Origin: Candidatus Methylumidiphilus alinenensis
GTDB taxonomy: Bacteria > Pseudomonadota > Gammaproteobacteria > Methylococcales > Methylococcaceae
Direction: 5' to 3'
DNA: 64,000 bases
Assembly (NCBI GenBank): GCA_003242955.1
Contig: QJPH01000314.1
Span: 33,134 to 97,133 of the forward strand
The first letter of the stretch is position 1. Each line of letters starts with the position of its first letter. The position numbers and the translations under genes were made by a program. Below, in pieces: positions 1-9,927 of the stretch. The notes beneath the pieces are model-generated. The model saw only the letters and a program-made list of their open reading frames with translations. It did no database searches and was not told where the DNA came from.

Positions 1-1510
1 GGGCTCTGACCCGCGCCTTGGCCACGTCAATTTCCCCTTCTTGAAAACGGGCAATGGCGTTATTGATGGTGATGGATTTTTCTAGGCCGGTATCCTTTTC
101 GCGGGCCGAAACGTGCAGAATACCGTTGAGGTCCAAATCCAGCTTGATAGTGATTAAATTCCCGGCAGGCACATTGCGTAGTCCTTTGACTAAGAACTCG
201 CCAATTTCAATGTTGTTCAGTGCGTCAATATCCTCCCCTTGGAAAACCTTGACCTCCACTATTTCCTGGCCATCGACGGCGGTATAGAACGCTTCAGTCT
301 TGCTGACGGGCAGCGGGCTGTTCTTGCGTATGATGGGAACGTATTTAAACGGGTAATAATAATCCCCATCGCCAATGTCCCCTATCGCGCTAGTGCCATA
401 GGTGTAAGGTGTCACATCCACCAGTACGGCAGACACCGACTCACCGGCAATCATTCCGGCTTGGATGGCCGCGCCCATGGCAACGCAAAGGTCGGGGTCG
501 ATGTTGCGTTGCGGTTCCACGCCAAATTCCGCGAACAGCCGCTCGCCGACCACGGGTGTGCGGGTGCTGCCGCCAACCAGCAAAATCTCGTCAATGTCCG
601 AAGCGGTCAAATTGGCCCCGCTCAGGGCGATATGCACCGCCTCCAGAGTTTCGTCAATGTACTCGGCGATCATCGCTTCATATTCGTAGCGGGACAGTTC
701 CAGTGACAAATGGACTGGCGCACCTTCCTTCTCGATGAGGTATTCTTCGTCAATGCGCACGAAAGGCTCGTCGGACAGTCCGCGTTTAGCGGTTTCCGCA
801 GCCCGATTGACGCGGGCCATGACTTGGCGCGATTCGCCAATGTCAATGCCATGCTGCCCGTGGATATGATCGACGATGTGTTTGACAATCTTGGCATCAA
901 AATCGTCGCCGCCCAACTTGTTGTTGCCATGGCTGGCTAAGACTTCGACGACATCATCCTCGATGCTGACCACCGACACGTCAAAGGTTCCACCGCCCAA
1001 GTCGTAAACCAAGATGCGTTTGCGCCCTTCATGCCGGGCCTCATAAGCCAAGGCGGCAGCAGTGGGTTCGTTGATAATCCGCACAACGTCGAGTCCGGCG
1101 ATCTCGCCCGCTTCCCGTGTGGCTTGGCGCTGGGCATCTGAAAAATAGGCCGGTACGGTGATGACGGCTTTGTGGACAGGCTTTCTGAGGTAGTCTTCGG
1201 CGACGGCTTTCAGATGTTTCAAAATGACGGCGGAGATTTCCTGCGGACTGTAATGCTTTCCCGCCATCTCCACTTGGATGTCCTCTCCCATGCGCCGCTT
1301 GATGGATTTGATGGTGCGTTCAGGGTAGAGGATGTATTGGTTACGGGCCGGTTCGCCGACCAGTATTTGCCCGTTTTCGCCAATGCCGACGAAAGAGGGC
1401 AGCATTTTCCGGCCTTCTCCGTCCACAATCACGGTCACTATACCATTTTCCACAATGGCCACTTCCGAGTTGGTCGTGCCCAGATCAATACCGATGATGA
1501 TTTCACTCAT
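1..1510 (-). CDS. DnaK-like Hsp70 chaperone, C-terminus beyond window
   Basis: ATP-dependent cytoplasmic chaperone of the Hsp70 family. The frame opens at an ATG at 1510 and stays open to base 1, giving about 503 residues. Visible ATPase-domain motifs are the N-terminal phosphate loop IGIDLGTTNSEVAIVENG, the second loop DLGGGTFDVSVVS and the adenosine motif VGGSTRTPVV. The substrate-binding domain begins after DVTPYTYG and carries an extra glycine/tyrosine-rich stretch (GDIGDGDYYYPF) that ordinary DnaK lacks. The start overlaps the GrpE-like gene by ATGA. Last of a four-gene operon with its own exchange factor and J-like partner, so probably a specialised paralogue rather than the housekeeping DnaK. 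Confidence 0.93.
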   Translation of the reverse strand, partial: MSEIIIGIDLGTTNSEVAIVENGIVTVIVDGEGRKMLPSFVGIGENGQILVGEPARNQYILYPERTIKSIKRRMGEDIQVEMAGKHYSPQEISAVILKHLKAVAEDYLRKPVHKAVITVPAYFSDAQRQATREAGEIAGLDVVRIINEPTAAALAYEARHEGRKRILVYDLGGGTFDVSVVSIEDDVVEVLASHGNNKLGGDDFDAKIVKHIVDHIHGQHGIDIGESRQVMARVNRAAETAKRGLSDEPFVRIDEEYLIEKEGAPVHLSLELSRYEYEAMIAEYIDETLEAVHIALSGANLTASDIDEILLVGGSTRTPVVGERLFAEFGVEPQRNIDPDLCVAMGAAIQAGMIAGESVSAVLVDVTPYTYGTSAIGDIGDGDYYYPFKYVPIIRKNSPLPVSKTEAFYTAVDGQEIVEVKVFQGEDIDALNNIEIGEFLVKGLRNVPAGNLITIKLDLDLNGILHVSAREKDTGLEKSITINNAIARFQEGEIDVAKARVRA

Positions 1511-2160
1511 AATTTGTTTGCCTTGACTTCAGCGAGTCGTAATGTTTCTTCACCCCACTGGAAACCTTTACGCAGTTCCGCCGTAACCACGCCGTTTTCC
1601 AAATCGGACCTGTGGTCCAATTCCACGACTTTCATCGTGTGGGGATCGACGGGCCGACCTAGGGTTTCCAAGGGACGAACTTGATGGCGGGCTAAGGTTT
1701 CCTCCAAGCGGCGCAGGGTCATCGCTTGACCTTCACGAATACTTTGGATGAAATTCCTATCCTGCCGTAATGATTTGAAACTAAACCAGCCTTTGATGGG
1801 CCGGTAATTATTGAGCGCCGCCTGCCCTGCCGAAAGGCGGTCGTAAAAATCGAGCAATTCAACCAATAAACTCCGCAACACAGCCCTACGGGTTGCAGCT
1901 AAATTTAGGCGGGACTGCTCCAATTCCTTTTCCAACTGCACATGGCTAGTGTGCAAAAGCTCTTGGGCCTCCTTTAATTGGCTTGAGACGTTGCCAAACT
2001 GGCGCGCTTCAGTCTTGACCTCGGTACGCAAGGCCGAAAGCTCCGCGAGCAGGGAAAATAAGTCAGTCTGCCCGTCAGGTTCCAAAGATTCTGAATCAAG
2101 TTTGTCCAGATATCCGCTGAATACCGCCAACAGTTCGGTTTTGCGGTTTTCGTCCATCAT
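1507..2160 (-). CDS. GrpE-like nucleotide exchange factor of the Hsp70 operon
   Basis: 217 residues. The C-terminal third reads like a GrpE beta-domain (VDPHTMKVVELDHRSDLENG, then ELRKGFQWGEETLRLAEV), which in GrpE releases ADP from DnaK. Residues about 40-95 are a predicted coiled coil rich in Glu and Leu, as in the GrpE dimer stalk. The N-terminus differs from housekeeping GrpE. It overlaps the J-like gene upstream and the Hsp70 gene downstream by ATGA, so the three should be translated as a coupled set. Assignment rests on the C-terminal motif and the gene context. Confidence 0.8.
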   Translation of the reverse strand: MMDENRKTELLAVFSGYLDKLDSESLEPDGQTDLFSLLAELSALRTEVKTEARQFGNVSSQLKEAQELLHTSHVQLEKELEQSRLNLAATRRAVLRSLLVELLDFYDRLSAGQAALNNYRPIKGWFSFKSLRQDRNFIQSIREGQAMTLRRLEETLARHQVRPLETLGRPVDPHTMKVVELDHRSDLENGVVTAELRKGFQWGEETLRLAEVKANKL

Positions 2161-2483
2161 GTAGATGCTTTTGTTTTCAATAGATCGTCAAGTGCGGACT
2201 CGGCCAAAGCACCAACGAACAAGTCGGCATCAGGCCGCTGAATATCCTTAAGGCTCAAAGCGGAACGCAGCAGACAGTCAAGGTCCACTTTTTCGCGGTG
2301 GAAAAGACGGTGATTGCTGCGCTGCTTTTCGTTTTGAATCTGCTCGAAGGCATTACGAAAACGTTGGAAAGCCTCGACATTATGCTCGGGCGGATATTCC
2401 TTTACTTTTTTTAAGTAAGCTTTCTTAATGGACTCGTCGCTGGCATCCTCGGCGACCTCTAGTATTTCATAAGGAGTTTGCAT
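2157..2483 (-). CDS. J-domain-like protein with PPE in place of HPD
   Basis: 108 residues. The first 60 fit a J domain: helix I (TPYEILEVAEDASDESI), helix II (KKAYLKKVKEYPPEHN) and helix III (FQRFRNAFEQIQNEK). The His-Pro-Asp tripeptide that stimulates Hsp70 ATPase in canonical J proteins is Pro-Pro-Glu. From memory, a bacterial group with YPPE or HPPE at this place is found in similar Hsp70 operons, so the change may define a subfamily rather than decay. The remaining 45 residues are a short helical tail. Lies 11 bp after the TPR gene and overlaps the GrpE-like gene by ATGA. Confidence 0.8.
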   Translation of the reverse strand: MQTPYEILEVAEDASDESIKKAYLKKVKEYPPEHNVEAFQRFRNAFEQIQNEKQRSNHRLFHREKVDLDCLLRSALSLKDIQRPDADLFVGALAESALDDLLKTKAST

Positions 2484-2494
2484 ACTGTGTTGTC

Positions 2495-4984
2495 TTATCG
2501 GGATTTAGGCAATTTCTTAGCCGGACCAAATGGAGATGCCCCGCCAAGCAAACTGCCCAAATCGACGCCTAACTCCCCCATTACCATCACCGCAGCTATA
2601 TCCATCAGTTCCTGATGGGACATGTTTTTCAGCGGCAGACTGACCGGTAATGCTTTGGCAAGCATGGCGATTAATTCAGCACGTGGCATATCCTCCAATT
2701 CATCCATACGTTTCATCATGGCAGGTGCCATACTTGGGCTGAAATCTTCAAGACCGGGGGGTAAATCTTCGTCAAACCCGAAGTCCAGCGGATCGTCTAG
2801 CTCGCGGAAGAATTTCCCGATCATCATAGATGTACGGATATCCTTGTCCCGATGGGCGCGTTCCATGGCTTGGTCCAAGCGGCTTTCATCCGCAGGGGTC
2901 ATTCGATTCGCCATGCCTTTGCATTTGGCGTAAACCTGAAAATACACGGCAGCGGCCATTACGGGGAAATGCCTCAATGCTTCCGTGCCACAAATATATA
3001 ATTGTTCAAACAGGGCGCTACTAACTAAAGCCTGTCCCAAATTGAAAAAATCATCTTGGGTAAACCCCGGTTGTTTGAGGCTTCTTGTTAGGATGGGGCT
3101 TAATGGCTTCAAGGCATCGGGCAAACGTCGCTTTTCCCCGATGTTATAATGCTCAATTAGTTTGACCAACCCCGACAATTCTGCCCGATTGGCTGTGTAT
3201 TTCTTGTCCAAGCCAGGAACCAATCCTGCCACTGCGCTGAGTGGCTGGTCCAAGCTTAACACCTCAATATTCAACTGAAACTGTGCCGACAGTCCACCGC
3301 CGCCGAGACGCCAAGCTTCCGCCAGTAATCCTGCGGCATGCTGGCGGTCTTTTTTCCGCAGAGCCAACAGCCCTTCAACAATGCATAGGGAGACGTTGCG
3401 CCTGTGGGTGTCCAAGGCGCGCGCTTGGTCCAATTCCTGTTGAGCTAGATCAAACTTTCCGGCCCGAAACTGTTTTCTTGCATGGCCGATATGGGCACCA
3501 ATAAGCAACTGGCGTGCCGAACTGTTAATGGGGTCTATTTTGAGCAAGGTTTTAGCCAAACCGGCGGCTTTCTTGAAAGCTTTACGCCGATTGGCGTTAT
3601 GCATCGCCAAAGTCAGCAATTCCACATCTTTGGGAAAGCGCTTTAACGCCCTTTCCAGCCATTCTTGGGCTTCTTTTGGTTCTTCTATCCTCTCATAAAG
3701 GCCAACCAAAGCCACATAGGTCATTTGGTCGCCAGGATCCACCTCCAAACTTTTTTCCAAGGCACCAACGGCGATTTCGGGAACTTCATGTTCCGCTAAT
3801 TTGGCGATGTGGCGAAGAATTAAAGCCTCGTCCATTCTGTCTCGCCCTGGTTCCGGCATCCGGGCAAGTTCTTCAATGGCTTTGTACCAATGAGTTGCCG
3901 CTTGGGGATATTGGCCTTGAGCCTCCTCATGCAGTGCGCGTATGCGTTGGCGTTCGAATGCGGATAGAAAGCCGAATGCCTTCTGGAAAGAGTCCATGCC
4001 TTCCGGGAAATCCACCAGCATGGCAAGGCAGAAACGGCGGCAGTTTGATTCGCCCAAGATTTTACGGTTGCTTAGCACCGTGTTGAAAACCAGCCTGTGG
4101 TTTGAACTGTTGGCTATTTTTTTCGCATCACGCAACAGGTTGAGTTGCTCTTTGCCGTAACCGTTGAGTTTCTGGATGAGTGCCTGCTGCTTGGGAGGAA
4201 GTTCAGAAAGGGCGACCAAATCTGGCCCAGTGGCACGGGCTAGACCTTGCAACGCATGAGCCAAACGTCGGCACGCCGAACCCTCTTCAACCCGGCCCAG
4301 CATTTCCAAGCCGGCTGAACGGTCGCTCCCCATCAACAACAATGCCTTCAACACGGTGCGAACGTTCCGGTAGGGCGAACGGGACGGAATTTGCCTTAAC
4401 GCCTCCTCGGACTCTTCGTCTCGACCCGCACAATAAGCTTTGATTGCCCGTTTGACAACAGAATGGTGTTTGGCAATGGGGTGCTCCTGGGGGAATGCTG
4501 CCAGCAGTTTTTCATTCTGCAAGGCCAATACCGCCAAGGTTTCCGGCAGCTTCCGACCAACCGGGCCTTGCTCCGTGACCGAGCCTGCTTCTGCCAGCAG
4601 CTTTGCCAGCTTAGGAAACTGACCGGCATGGACCAGCCAGCCCAGATAAGCATCGGAAAGCAGGGACTTTGGTTCCAGTTTGGTGTAGTTGTCCCATAGG
4701 ATGATAGCCTCCTGCCACATGCCTTTGTCAGCAATCTGCAATGCACGTTGCCGATAGGCTTCAGCCAACCCTTGCTCCCAATCTGGGCGATGTTCCAGCT
4801 TTAGCAAATTCTTGAAATGGACAATCGCCTCCTTGTAACGGCGATGTTGCATAGCAAAACTGGCTTCGGCCTGAAGGTCGTCGATTTTAGTTTTTGGGGG
4901 GGTAACGGCTTTCATGGCATTTAAAGAAAATATTTTGCAGCAAGCTTTTTTTAAAAAGCCAAGATTCTGCATAAAATTAGGCAT
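2495..4984 (-). CDS. Large TPR-repeat protein of the Hsp70 operon
   Basis: 829 residues, almost wholly helical, with repeated TPR-like units such as RYKEAIVHFKNLLKLEHRPD near residue 50 and further units at about 370-500. The C-terminus ends in a Gly/Leu-rich segment after a methionine-rich acidic stretch. No catalytic motif is visible. First gene of the operon with the J-like, GrpE-like and Hsp70 genes, so a role as client adaptor or scaffold is inferred. The start is uncertain: no clear ribosome site precedes 4984, and an in-frame ATG at 4915 is equally possible. A cysteine-rich N-terminal leader (FLKKACCKIF) would be lost with the shorter form. Confidence 0.75.
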   Translation of the reverse strand: MPNFMQNLGFLKKACCKIFSLNAMKAVTPPKTKIDDLQAEASFAMQHRRYKEAIVHFKNLLKLEHRPDWEQGLAEAYRQRALQIADKGMWQEAIILWDNYTKLEPKSLLSDAYLGWLVHAGQFPKLAKLLAEAGSVTEQGPVGRKLPETLAVLALQNEKLLAAFPQEHPIAKHHSVVKRAIKAYCAGRDEESEEALRQIPSRSPYRNVRTVLKALLLMGSDRSAGLEMLGRVEEGSACRRLAHALQGLARATGPDLVALSELPPKQQALIQKLNGYGKEQLNLLRDAKKIANSSNHRLVFNTVLSNRKILGESNCRRFCLAMLVDFPEGMDSFQKAFGFLSAFERQRIRALHEEAQGQYPQAATHWYKAIEELARMPEPGRDRMDEALILRHIAKLAEHEVPEIAVGALEKSLEVDPGDQMTYVALVGLYERIEEPKEAQEWLERALKRFPKDVELLTLAMHNANRRKAFKKAAGLAKTLLKIDPINSSARQLLIGAHIGHARKQFRAGKFDLAQQELDQARALDTHRRNVSLCIVEGLLALRKKDRQHAAGLLAEAWRLGGGGLSAQFQLNIEVLSLDQPLSAVAGLVPGLDKKYTANRAELSGLVKLIEHYNIGEKRRLPDALKPLSPILTRSLKQPGFTQDDFFNLGQALVSSALFEQLYICGTEALRHFPVMAAAVYFQVYAKCKGMANRMTPADESRLDQAMERAHRDKDIRTSMMIGKFFRELDDPLDFGFDEDLPPGLEDFSPSMAPAMMKRMDELEDMPRAELIAMLAKALPVSLPLKNMSHQELMDIAAVMVMGELGVDLGSLLGGASPFGPAKKLPKSR

Positions 4985-5062
4985 TTAGCGGATAATGTAA
5001 GCATTTTGACAGTGCAATAATAGCACAGCAATTATTACAAGGCTAGAACGTCGTCTTTCCAT

Positions 5063-5632
5063 CAGCAATTCTTATTTTGGCAAAGACTTTAAGTGCAGGT
5101 TTTGAACCCGCCCCTACGCAGACACTAATTTTGAATTATCAATGTATGGTAGTGTTCCAATACTGGATATGGCGACGAAAAACCTAGCCCATAGTGGCAA
5201 CGCCGCCAAACTTTCAATTTGAAACGTTATCCTCCTCACTACCGCTTTTACGTTGCGTCGTTGCGCCGTTGCGTGAGAAAAAATCTTTGCCAGACTCCAC
5301 AGCGGTACTGCGAGGAAGCAAAAAGAAGGTCTCACGCAACGGCGCAACGGCGCAACGTTAAGAGCAAAACATTGTGGGCTGTAAACGATAAGGCGATAAC
5401 GATTTACAGCCGAGCCGCGCTTGTAGCGGTTGCAGTTCGCATTCGATACGGAGATTGCCTTGCCGTCTGCGGCATGTCAGGGTGGGCGCGTATCGAACCC
5501 GAGTGTGAACCGCTAAAACGAGCCGATCTATCTTTTTAACGCACTACCTCATCTCCACGTCTGAATCACTACCTGTCGATTCGTAGGGCGGGTTCCAAAC
5601 CCGCCCGACTTTCCTCAAAATGGGAATAGCTG
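5063..5632. repeat. Nested palindromic repeat block between the Hsp70 and phosphoketolase transcripts
   Basis: The 650-bp gap has no convincing gene. Its outer ends are inverted copies of a short dispersed motif (CAGCAATTCTTATTTTGG at 5063; its near-complement at 5614-5632). Inside these lies a second inverted pair around AACCCGCCCCTACG (5098-5117 and 5582-5600). At the centre is a third pair of about 30 bp built on GTTGCGCCGTTGCGTGAG (5246-5277 and 5332-5361). The outermost motif is also the end of family D elsewhere in the window. Confidence 0.55.
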
Positions 5633-5634
5633 CC

Positions 5635-8070
5635 TTAATAAGGCCAGCGCCAATTGACAATCTCCGGCATGTCAATGCCGTGCTCGTAGGCATAATGACG
5701 GCATGCTATTTGCTTATTCCTGAACTTCTCCTTGGCATGGGCACCGGCGACATGCAAACTAGGCACCCGGTCGATCACGTCGATTGCCAGGCTGAAACGG
5801 TCAATCTGGTTTTGGATGGCCAACTCCAGTGGCGTATTGATGTTGCCCTTTTCCTTGTAGCCTCGCACATGCAAGTTGGCGTGGTTGGTTCGGCGGTAAG
5901 CTAGGCGGTGGATCAGCCAAGGGTAGCCATGGAAGTTGAAGATGATTGGCTTGTCCACAGTAAACAAGCTATCAAAATCCCGATTGCTAAGCCCATGCGG
6001 ATGTTCATGCTCGGGTTGCAGCTTGAACAGGTCAACCACATTGATGAAGCGGAGCTTCAGTTCCGGGAATTCCTCCCGCAACATGGCTGTGGCCGCCAAG
6101 GCCTCCTTAGTGGGGATGTCGCCGCAGCCGACCATGACAGCGTCAGGTTCGGTGCCTTGGTCATTGCTGGCCCAATCCCAGATTCCCAAACCCTTCGTGC
6201 AATGGATGACGGCGGACTCCATATCCATATATTGGGTGTGCATTTGCTTGTCGGATACGATGACGTTGACGTAGTTCTCGCTGCGTAGGCAGTGGTCGGC
6301 CACCGACAGCAAGCTATTGACATCAGGTGGGAGGTAAATCCGCGTGACCGCCGCACTTTTGTTGACCACCACGTCGAGGAAGCCGGGATCCTGATGGGTG
6401 AAGCCGTTGTGGTCCTGCCGCCAAACCGTGGAGGTGATGAGCAGGTTGAGCGAGGCGATCTCCTCGCGCCAGCTTAGATTATTGCAGATTGACAGCCATT
6501 TTGCATGTTGGTTAAACATTGAGTCGATGACATGCACGAACGACTCGTAAGTCGAGAAAAAGCCGTGCCGACCGCTCAACAAATAGCCTTCTAGCATCCC
6601 TTCCATGGTGTGTTCGCTGAGCATTTCGATGACCCGCCCGTCGGTTGCCAGTTCTGTGCCGTCGCTGTCTTCAGGAAAGTACTCGGCTATCCAGAATTTC
6701 TTGCTTACCTCGTAAATCGCCCCGAGTTTGTTGGAAGTGTTCTCGTCAGGTCCGAATACGCGGAAATTGCGCATATTGCCCTTCATGATGTCGCGCAAAA
6801 AACGCCCCAGCGGCGGGGTGTTTTCGGCATCAATTTGTCCGGGCTTTTCGATGGCAATGCCATAGTCGCGGAAATCCGGCATGCGCAGTGCTTTTTTCAG
6901 GCTCCCCCCGTTGGCGTGGGGGTTGCGGCCCATACGGTAGCTGCCGACAGGGGCAAGCGAGCGGATTTCGGCCACAGGCGCACCTGCATCGTCAAACAGT
7001 TCCTCTGGCTTGTAGCTACGCATCCAATCTTCCAACAGTTGCAAATGAGCGGGGTTCTTCTGCACATCCGACACTGGCACTTGGTGCGACCTCCAGAAGC
7101 CCTCGACCTTGTGCCCATCGATTTCAGCAGGGGCACCCCAACCTTTGGGAGTGCGCAAGACGATCATCGGCCAGCGTGGGCGCTTTGCGACGCCAGTTTC
7201 CCTAGCTTCCCGTTGAGCCTCTCTGATATCGGCAATGGCGCGGTCCAGCGTTGCAGCCATCGCTTGGTGCATGGTCTCATGATCCGAGCCTTCGACGAAG
7301 TAAGGGGTCCACCCGTAGCCTTGGAACAACTGCCCCAACTCTTCGTGGGAAATTCTCGCCAGAAGGGTCGGGTTGTTGATCTTGTAGCCGTTCAGGTTCA
7401 GGATCGGCAGCACCGCACCGTCGCGAATGGGGTTGAGGAACTTGCTGATGTGCCAAGAGGTTGCCAACGGTCCGGTTTCTGCCTCGCCGTCGCCGACCAC
7501 TGCTGCGACAATCAGATCAGGATTGTCGAACGCAGCCCCGCAGGCATGGGACAATACATAACCCAATTCGCCCCCTTCATGGATGGAACCCGGCGTTTCC
7601 GGTGTGCAATGGCTACCGATGCCGCCGGGAAAGGAGAATTGCTTGAAAAACGCCAGCAAGCCTTCCTCGTCCAGGCTTTTTTCGGGGTAGACTTCCGAAT
7701 AGGACCCTTCCAAATAAACGGGTGCCAATACGCCCGGTGCGCCATGCCCAGGGCCAGCCATGAAAATCATGTCGATATCTTGCGCCTTAATGACCCGGTT
7801 CAAATGGGTGTAGGCAAACGATAATGCAGGACTGGCACCCCAGTGGCCCAACAGGCGGTTCTTGATATGCTCGGGTTTTAACGGTTCCTTCAGCAGCGCA
7901 TTGTCGCGCAGGTAAATCATGCCCAAGGCCAGATAATTGCACGCATTCCAAAAGGCATCAGTCTTGCGCACCTCCTCCGCACTGAGCGGCGCACCATTGA
8001 CTGTAGAGCGTGCTTCACCAAATGCGCTCAATTTGTTTCCTACAAGTGTTTTTTCCGATACTGTTGTCAT
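5635..8070 (-). CDS. xfp: Phosphoketolase 1 (xylulose-5-P/fructose-6-P)
   Basis: 811 residues, close to the usual 790-800. Thiamine-diphosphate enzyme that splits xylulose 5-phosphate (and often fructose 6-phosphate) with phosphate into acetyl phosphate and a shorter sugar phosphate. Recognisable family stretches are [29 protein letters not shown] and the cofactor motif [17 protein letters not shown]. The C-terminal domain ends NWRWPY. A GGAG lies 11 bp before the ATG. It is transcribed alone, divergently from the META lipoprotein. A clear paralogue lies at 50866-53235. Family membership is firm; the preferred substrate cannot be read from sequence alone. Confidence 0.96.
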   Translation of the reverse strand: MTTVSEKTLVGNKLSAFGEARSTVNGAPLSAEEVRKTDAFWNACNYLALGMIYLRDNALLKEPLKPEHIKNRLLGHWGASPALSFAYTHLNRVIKAQDIDMIFMAGPGHGAPGVLAPVYLEGSYSEVYPEKSLDEEGLLAFFKQFSFPGGIGSHCTPETPGSIHEGGELGYVLSHACGAAFDNPDLIVAAVVGDGEAETGPLATSWHISKFLNPIRDGAVLPILNLNGYKINNPTLLARISHEELGQLFQGYGWTPYFVEGSDHETMHQAMAATLDRAIADIREAQREARETGVAKRPRWPMIVLRTPKGWGAPAEIDGHKVEGFWRSHQVPVSDVQKNPAHLQLLEDWMRSYKPEELFDDAGAPVAEIRSLAPVGSYRMGRNPHANGGSLKKALRMPDFRDYGIAIEKPGQIDAENTPPLGRFLRDIMKGNMRNFRVFGPDENTSNKLGAIYEVSKKFWIAEYFPEDSDGTELATDGRVIEMLSEHTMEGMLEGYLLSGRHGFFSTYESFVHVIDSMFNQHAKWLSICNNLSWREEIASLNLLITSTVWRQDHNGFTHQDPGFLDVVVNKSAAVTRIYLPPDVNSLLSVADHCLRSENYVNVIVSDKQMHTQYMDMESAVIHCTKGLGIWDWASNDQGTEPDAVMVGCGDIPTKEALAATAMLREEFPELKLRFINVVDLFKLQPEHEHPHGLSNRDFDSLFTVDKPIIFNFHGYPWLIHRLAYRRTNHANLHVRGYKEKGNINTPLELAIQNQIDRFSLAIDVIDRVPSLHVAGAHAKEKFRNKQIACRHYAYEHGIDMPEIVNWRWPY

Positions 8071-8181
8071 AAATAACGTTCTCCAGTAGATTAAACAATG
8101 TAAATCTAATTATTTTACCTCCTATTGATACCACGTTATGATTGCAATATTATTAATTTGTAATTTCAATTAGGACTCTTC

Positions 8182-8622
8182 ATGTTTTTGATATCAAAGT
8201 TTACCTCCTTGCTTTTAGTTATTTTCTTGGTCTCTTGCGCGAGTTTACAGCAACAGCAATCTACACCTAGTCTGCTGGACACGGAGTGGCTTCTGGAAGA
8301 TTTGGGTGGCAAGGGTGTGCTGGACCGAATCCAGGCGACACTGGCCTTTCCTGCCCCTAATAAAGCCGCTGGAAATGGTTCCTGTAACCGGTTCTTTGGA
8401 GGGGTGGAAATTAAAGGCGAGACAATCAAATTCGACCAATTGGCTACGACCCTCATGGCCTGCCCTAGCGAAGCAATCTCAAATCAGGAATCAAATTATT
8501 TGCTAGCACTCCAGAAGGCTGAAAGGGTTGTCATTGATGGCCCATTTCTATTGATCTACGCGAAGGAACTCGATAAGCCATTACGGTTTACTCGGATCAG
8601 CCATACAGGAAAGCCACAATAA
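8182..8622 (+). CDS. META-domain lipoprotein (HslJ-like)
   Basis: 146 residues with a lipoprotein signal (lipobox LVSC at residues 16-19) followed by one META domain. Typical features are LLDTEWLLEDLGG at the start, CNRFFGGVEI in the middle, and LATTLMACPSEAISNQESNY with the usual Thr-x-Met-Ala-Cys. HslJ/META proteins are envelope proteins tied to heat shock or drug resistance; the molecular role is unknown. AGGA precedes the ATG. The TAA stop at 8620-8622 is shared with the first bases of a repeat element, so the element inserted at or just after the original end of the gene. Confidence 0.87.
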   Translation: MFLISKFTSLLLVIFLVSCASLQQQQSTPSLLDTEWLLEDLGGKGVLDRIQATLAFPAPNKAAGNGSCNRFFGGVEIKGETIKFDQLATTLMACPSEAISNQESNYLLALQKAERVVIDGPFLLIYAKELDKPLRFTRISHTGKPQ

Positions 8623-8788
8623 GGTGATTTCCAATAATGAATCCACCAAAACCGAAATGAATTGTCCACGAAAATCACCAACAATTCCTCCACAAATCAC
8701 CTTGCCAAGCTGGAGCTTGGCGTTCCTTCTGGGAGCGCCAAGCCCCAGCTTGGCCTTTGGATGGGATGTTCTTTATTGGATATCACCT
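8622..8788. repeat. Hairpin element family A, copy 1
   Basis: 167 bp with terminal inverted repeats AGGTGATWTCCAATAA and an internal palindrome around CCAAGCTGGAGCTTGGCG / CGCCAAGCCCCAGCTTGG. Four other copies are in the window (19346-19512, 25072-25223, 37889-38054 inverted, 63916 onward). No open frame, so it is non-autonomous and MITE-like. It may act as a terminator for the META gene. Confidence 0.85.
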
Positions 8789-8824
8789 AAGACGATATGC
8801 TAGGATTGGCACGGACAAGCCTAA

Positions 8825-8913
8825 CAACAATTCTCAGTTTGGCTAGAACGCTGTCATTCCGGCCTGGATGACGAGCTATTTTTCATGGCTTCGGCTCAAA
8901 ATGAGAATTGCTG
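8825..8913. repeat. Short hairpin element family D, copy
   Basis: Ends are CAACAATTCTCAGTTTGG and its imperfect complement CAAAATGAGAATTGCTG; about 89 bp, no open frame. The same ends recur at 35040-35191 and, in degraded form, around 5063, 21110, 23568 and 57360. Confidence 0.6.
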
Positions 8914-8997
8914 GAAACTTAACTACCTGCCCGGATTGGCGCGGAGTTTCGTGTATAATAAAGGGTTTGCAATTGATAGCAACCTTGCGCCGTCCTT

Positions 8998-9927
8998 GTG
9001 TCTAGCCTCACCCCCGTCATCGTTCAGGCAGAAAACCTAACGAAACATTACGGCAAGCAATGTGTCGTCAATAATATTTCCTTCCAGATCATCAAGGGGG
9101 AATTTTGCGGCATTCTCGGGCCTAACGGTGCCGGCAAAACCACGACATTGAAAATGCTGGTAGGCAACACCCCCGCCAGCGCAGGCATGCTTAGCGTACT
9201 GGGTTTTCCCATTCCACAACAGGCCCGCGCCATGCGTAGCCGCATCGGTGTAGTGCCGCAGTCGGATAACTTGGATCTAGACTTTACCGTAAAGGAAAAC
9301 CTGCATGTTTATGGCCGTTATTTTGGCCTTAAACGCGCCGAAGTCGAACGACGCATTGCAGAACTCTTAGCATTCGTCGCGCTGGAGGAAAAAACCGACT
9401 CGTGCATCAAGCAGTTGTCTGGGGGCATGAAGCGCAGGCTTTCCATCGCCCGTGCGTTGATTAACCGGCCAGAATTGTTGATTCTTGACGAACCCACTAC
9501 CGGGCTGGACCCGCAAATACGCCAGAACATTTGGCAATTGCTCCGCCAGTTACAGAAAGACGGCCTCACCATTATTCTTACCACCCATTACATGGATGAA
9601 GCGGAACGGCTGTGTGGACGTATTATTCTGATGGATCGTGGACGCATACTTGCCGACAGCACCCCGGAAGAACTGGTGCGCGAACGAATAGAACCCCATG
9701 TGCTCGAAGTGTTCGGCACTGGCGTTTCTGCCTGGAAGAATGCCAACCCGTTGACCGGGCCTATCCGCTGCGAACAAGTGGGGGAAACCTGTTTTTATTA
9801 CGGCGCGGATTTATCGGAGTTGGTCCAAACCTTGGACGGTTGGCCTGGCCTTCGCTACGGTTACCGGCCAGCCAATCTGGAGGATGTGTTCCTCAAATTG
9901 ACAGGCCGGGAGTTGCGGGATGCCTAA
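8998..9927 (+). CDS. ABC exporter ATPase, NodI/drug-efflux type
   Basis: 309 residues. ATP-binding subunit of an ABC-2 exporter in the cytoplasm. Motifs: Walker A GPNGAGKTTT (about residues 40-49), signature LSGGMKRRLSIARAL, Walker B LLILDEPTTGLDP and the H-loop TTHYMDEAE. The C-terminal 80 residues are the extra domain of the NodI/DrrA class. The chosen start is GTG at 8998; no ATG lies in frame nearby. The stop overlaps the permease start by 8 bp, so the two are co-translated. The substrate is unknown; NodI/NodJ-like pairs outside rhizobia are common and uncharacterised. Confidence 0.93.
   Translation: MSSLTPVIVQAENLTKHYGKQCVVNNISFQIIKGEFCGILGPNGAGKTTTLKMLVGNTPASAGMLSVLGFPIPQQARAMRSRIGVVPQSDNLDLDFTVKENLHVYGRYFGLKRAEVERRIAELLAFVALEEKTDSCIKQLSGGMKRRLSIARALINRPELLILDEPTTGLDPQIRQNIWQLLRQLQKDGLTIILTTHYMDEAERLCGRIILMDRGRILADSTPEELVRERIEPHVLEVFGTGVSAWKNANPLTGPIRCEQVGETCFYYGADLSELVQTLDGWPGLRYGYRPANLEDVFLKLTGRELRDA

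Noticed and set aside
239..738. Plus-strand frames opposite the Hsp70 gene
   Set aside because: Hsp70 is continuous on the minus strand through this region with all family motifs.
6610..7824. Long plus-strand open frame (about 404 codons) opposite phosphoketolase 1
   Set aside because: Antisense shadow of a strongly supported gene; no family features and no ribosome site. Similar shadows lie opposite the TPR, purC and phosphoketolase 2 genes.
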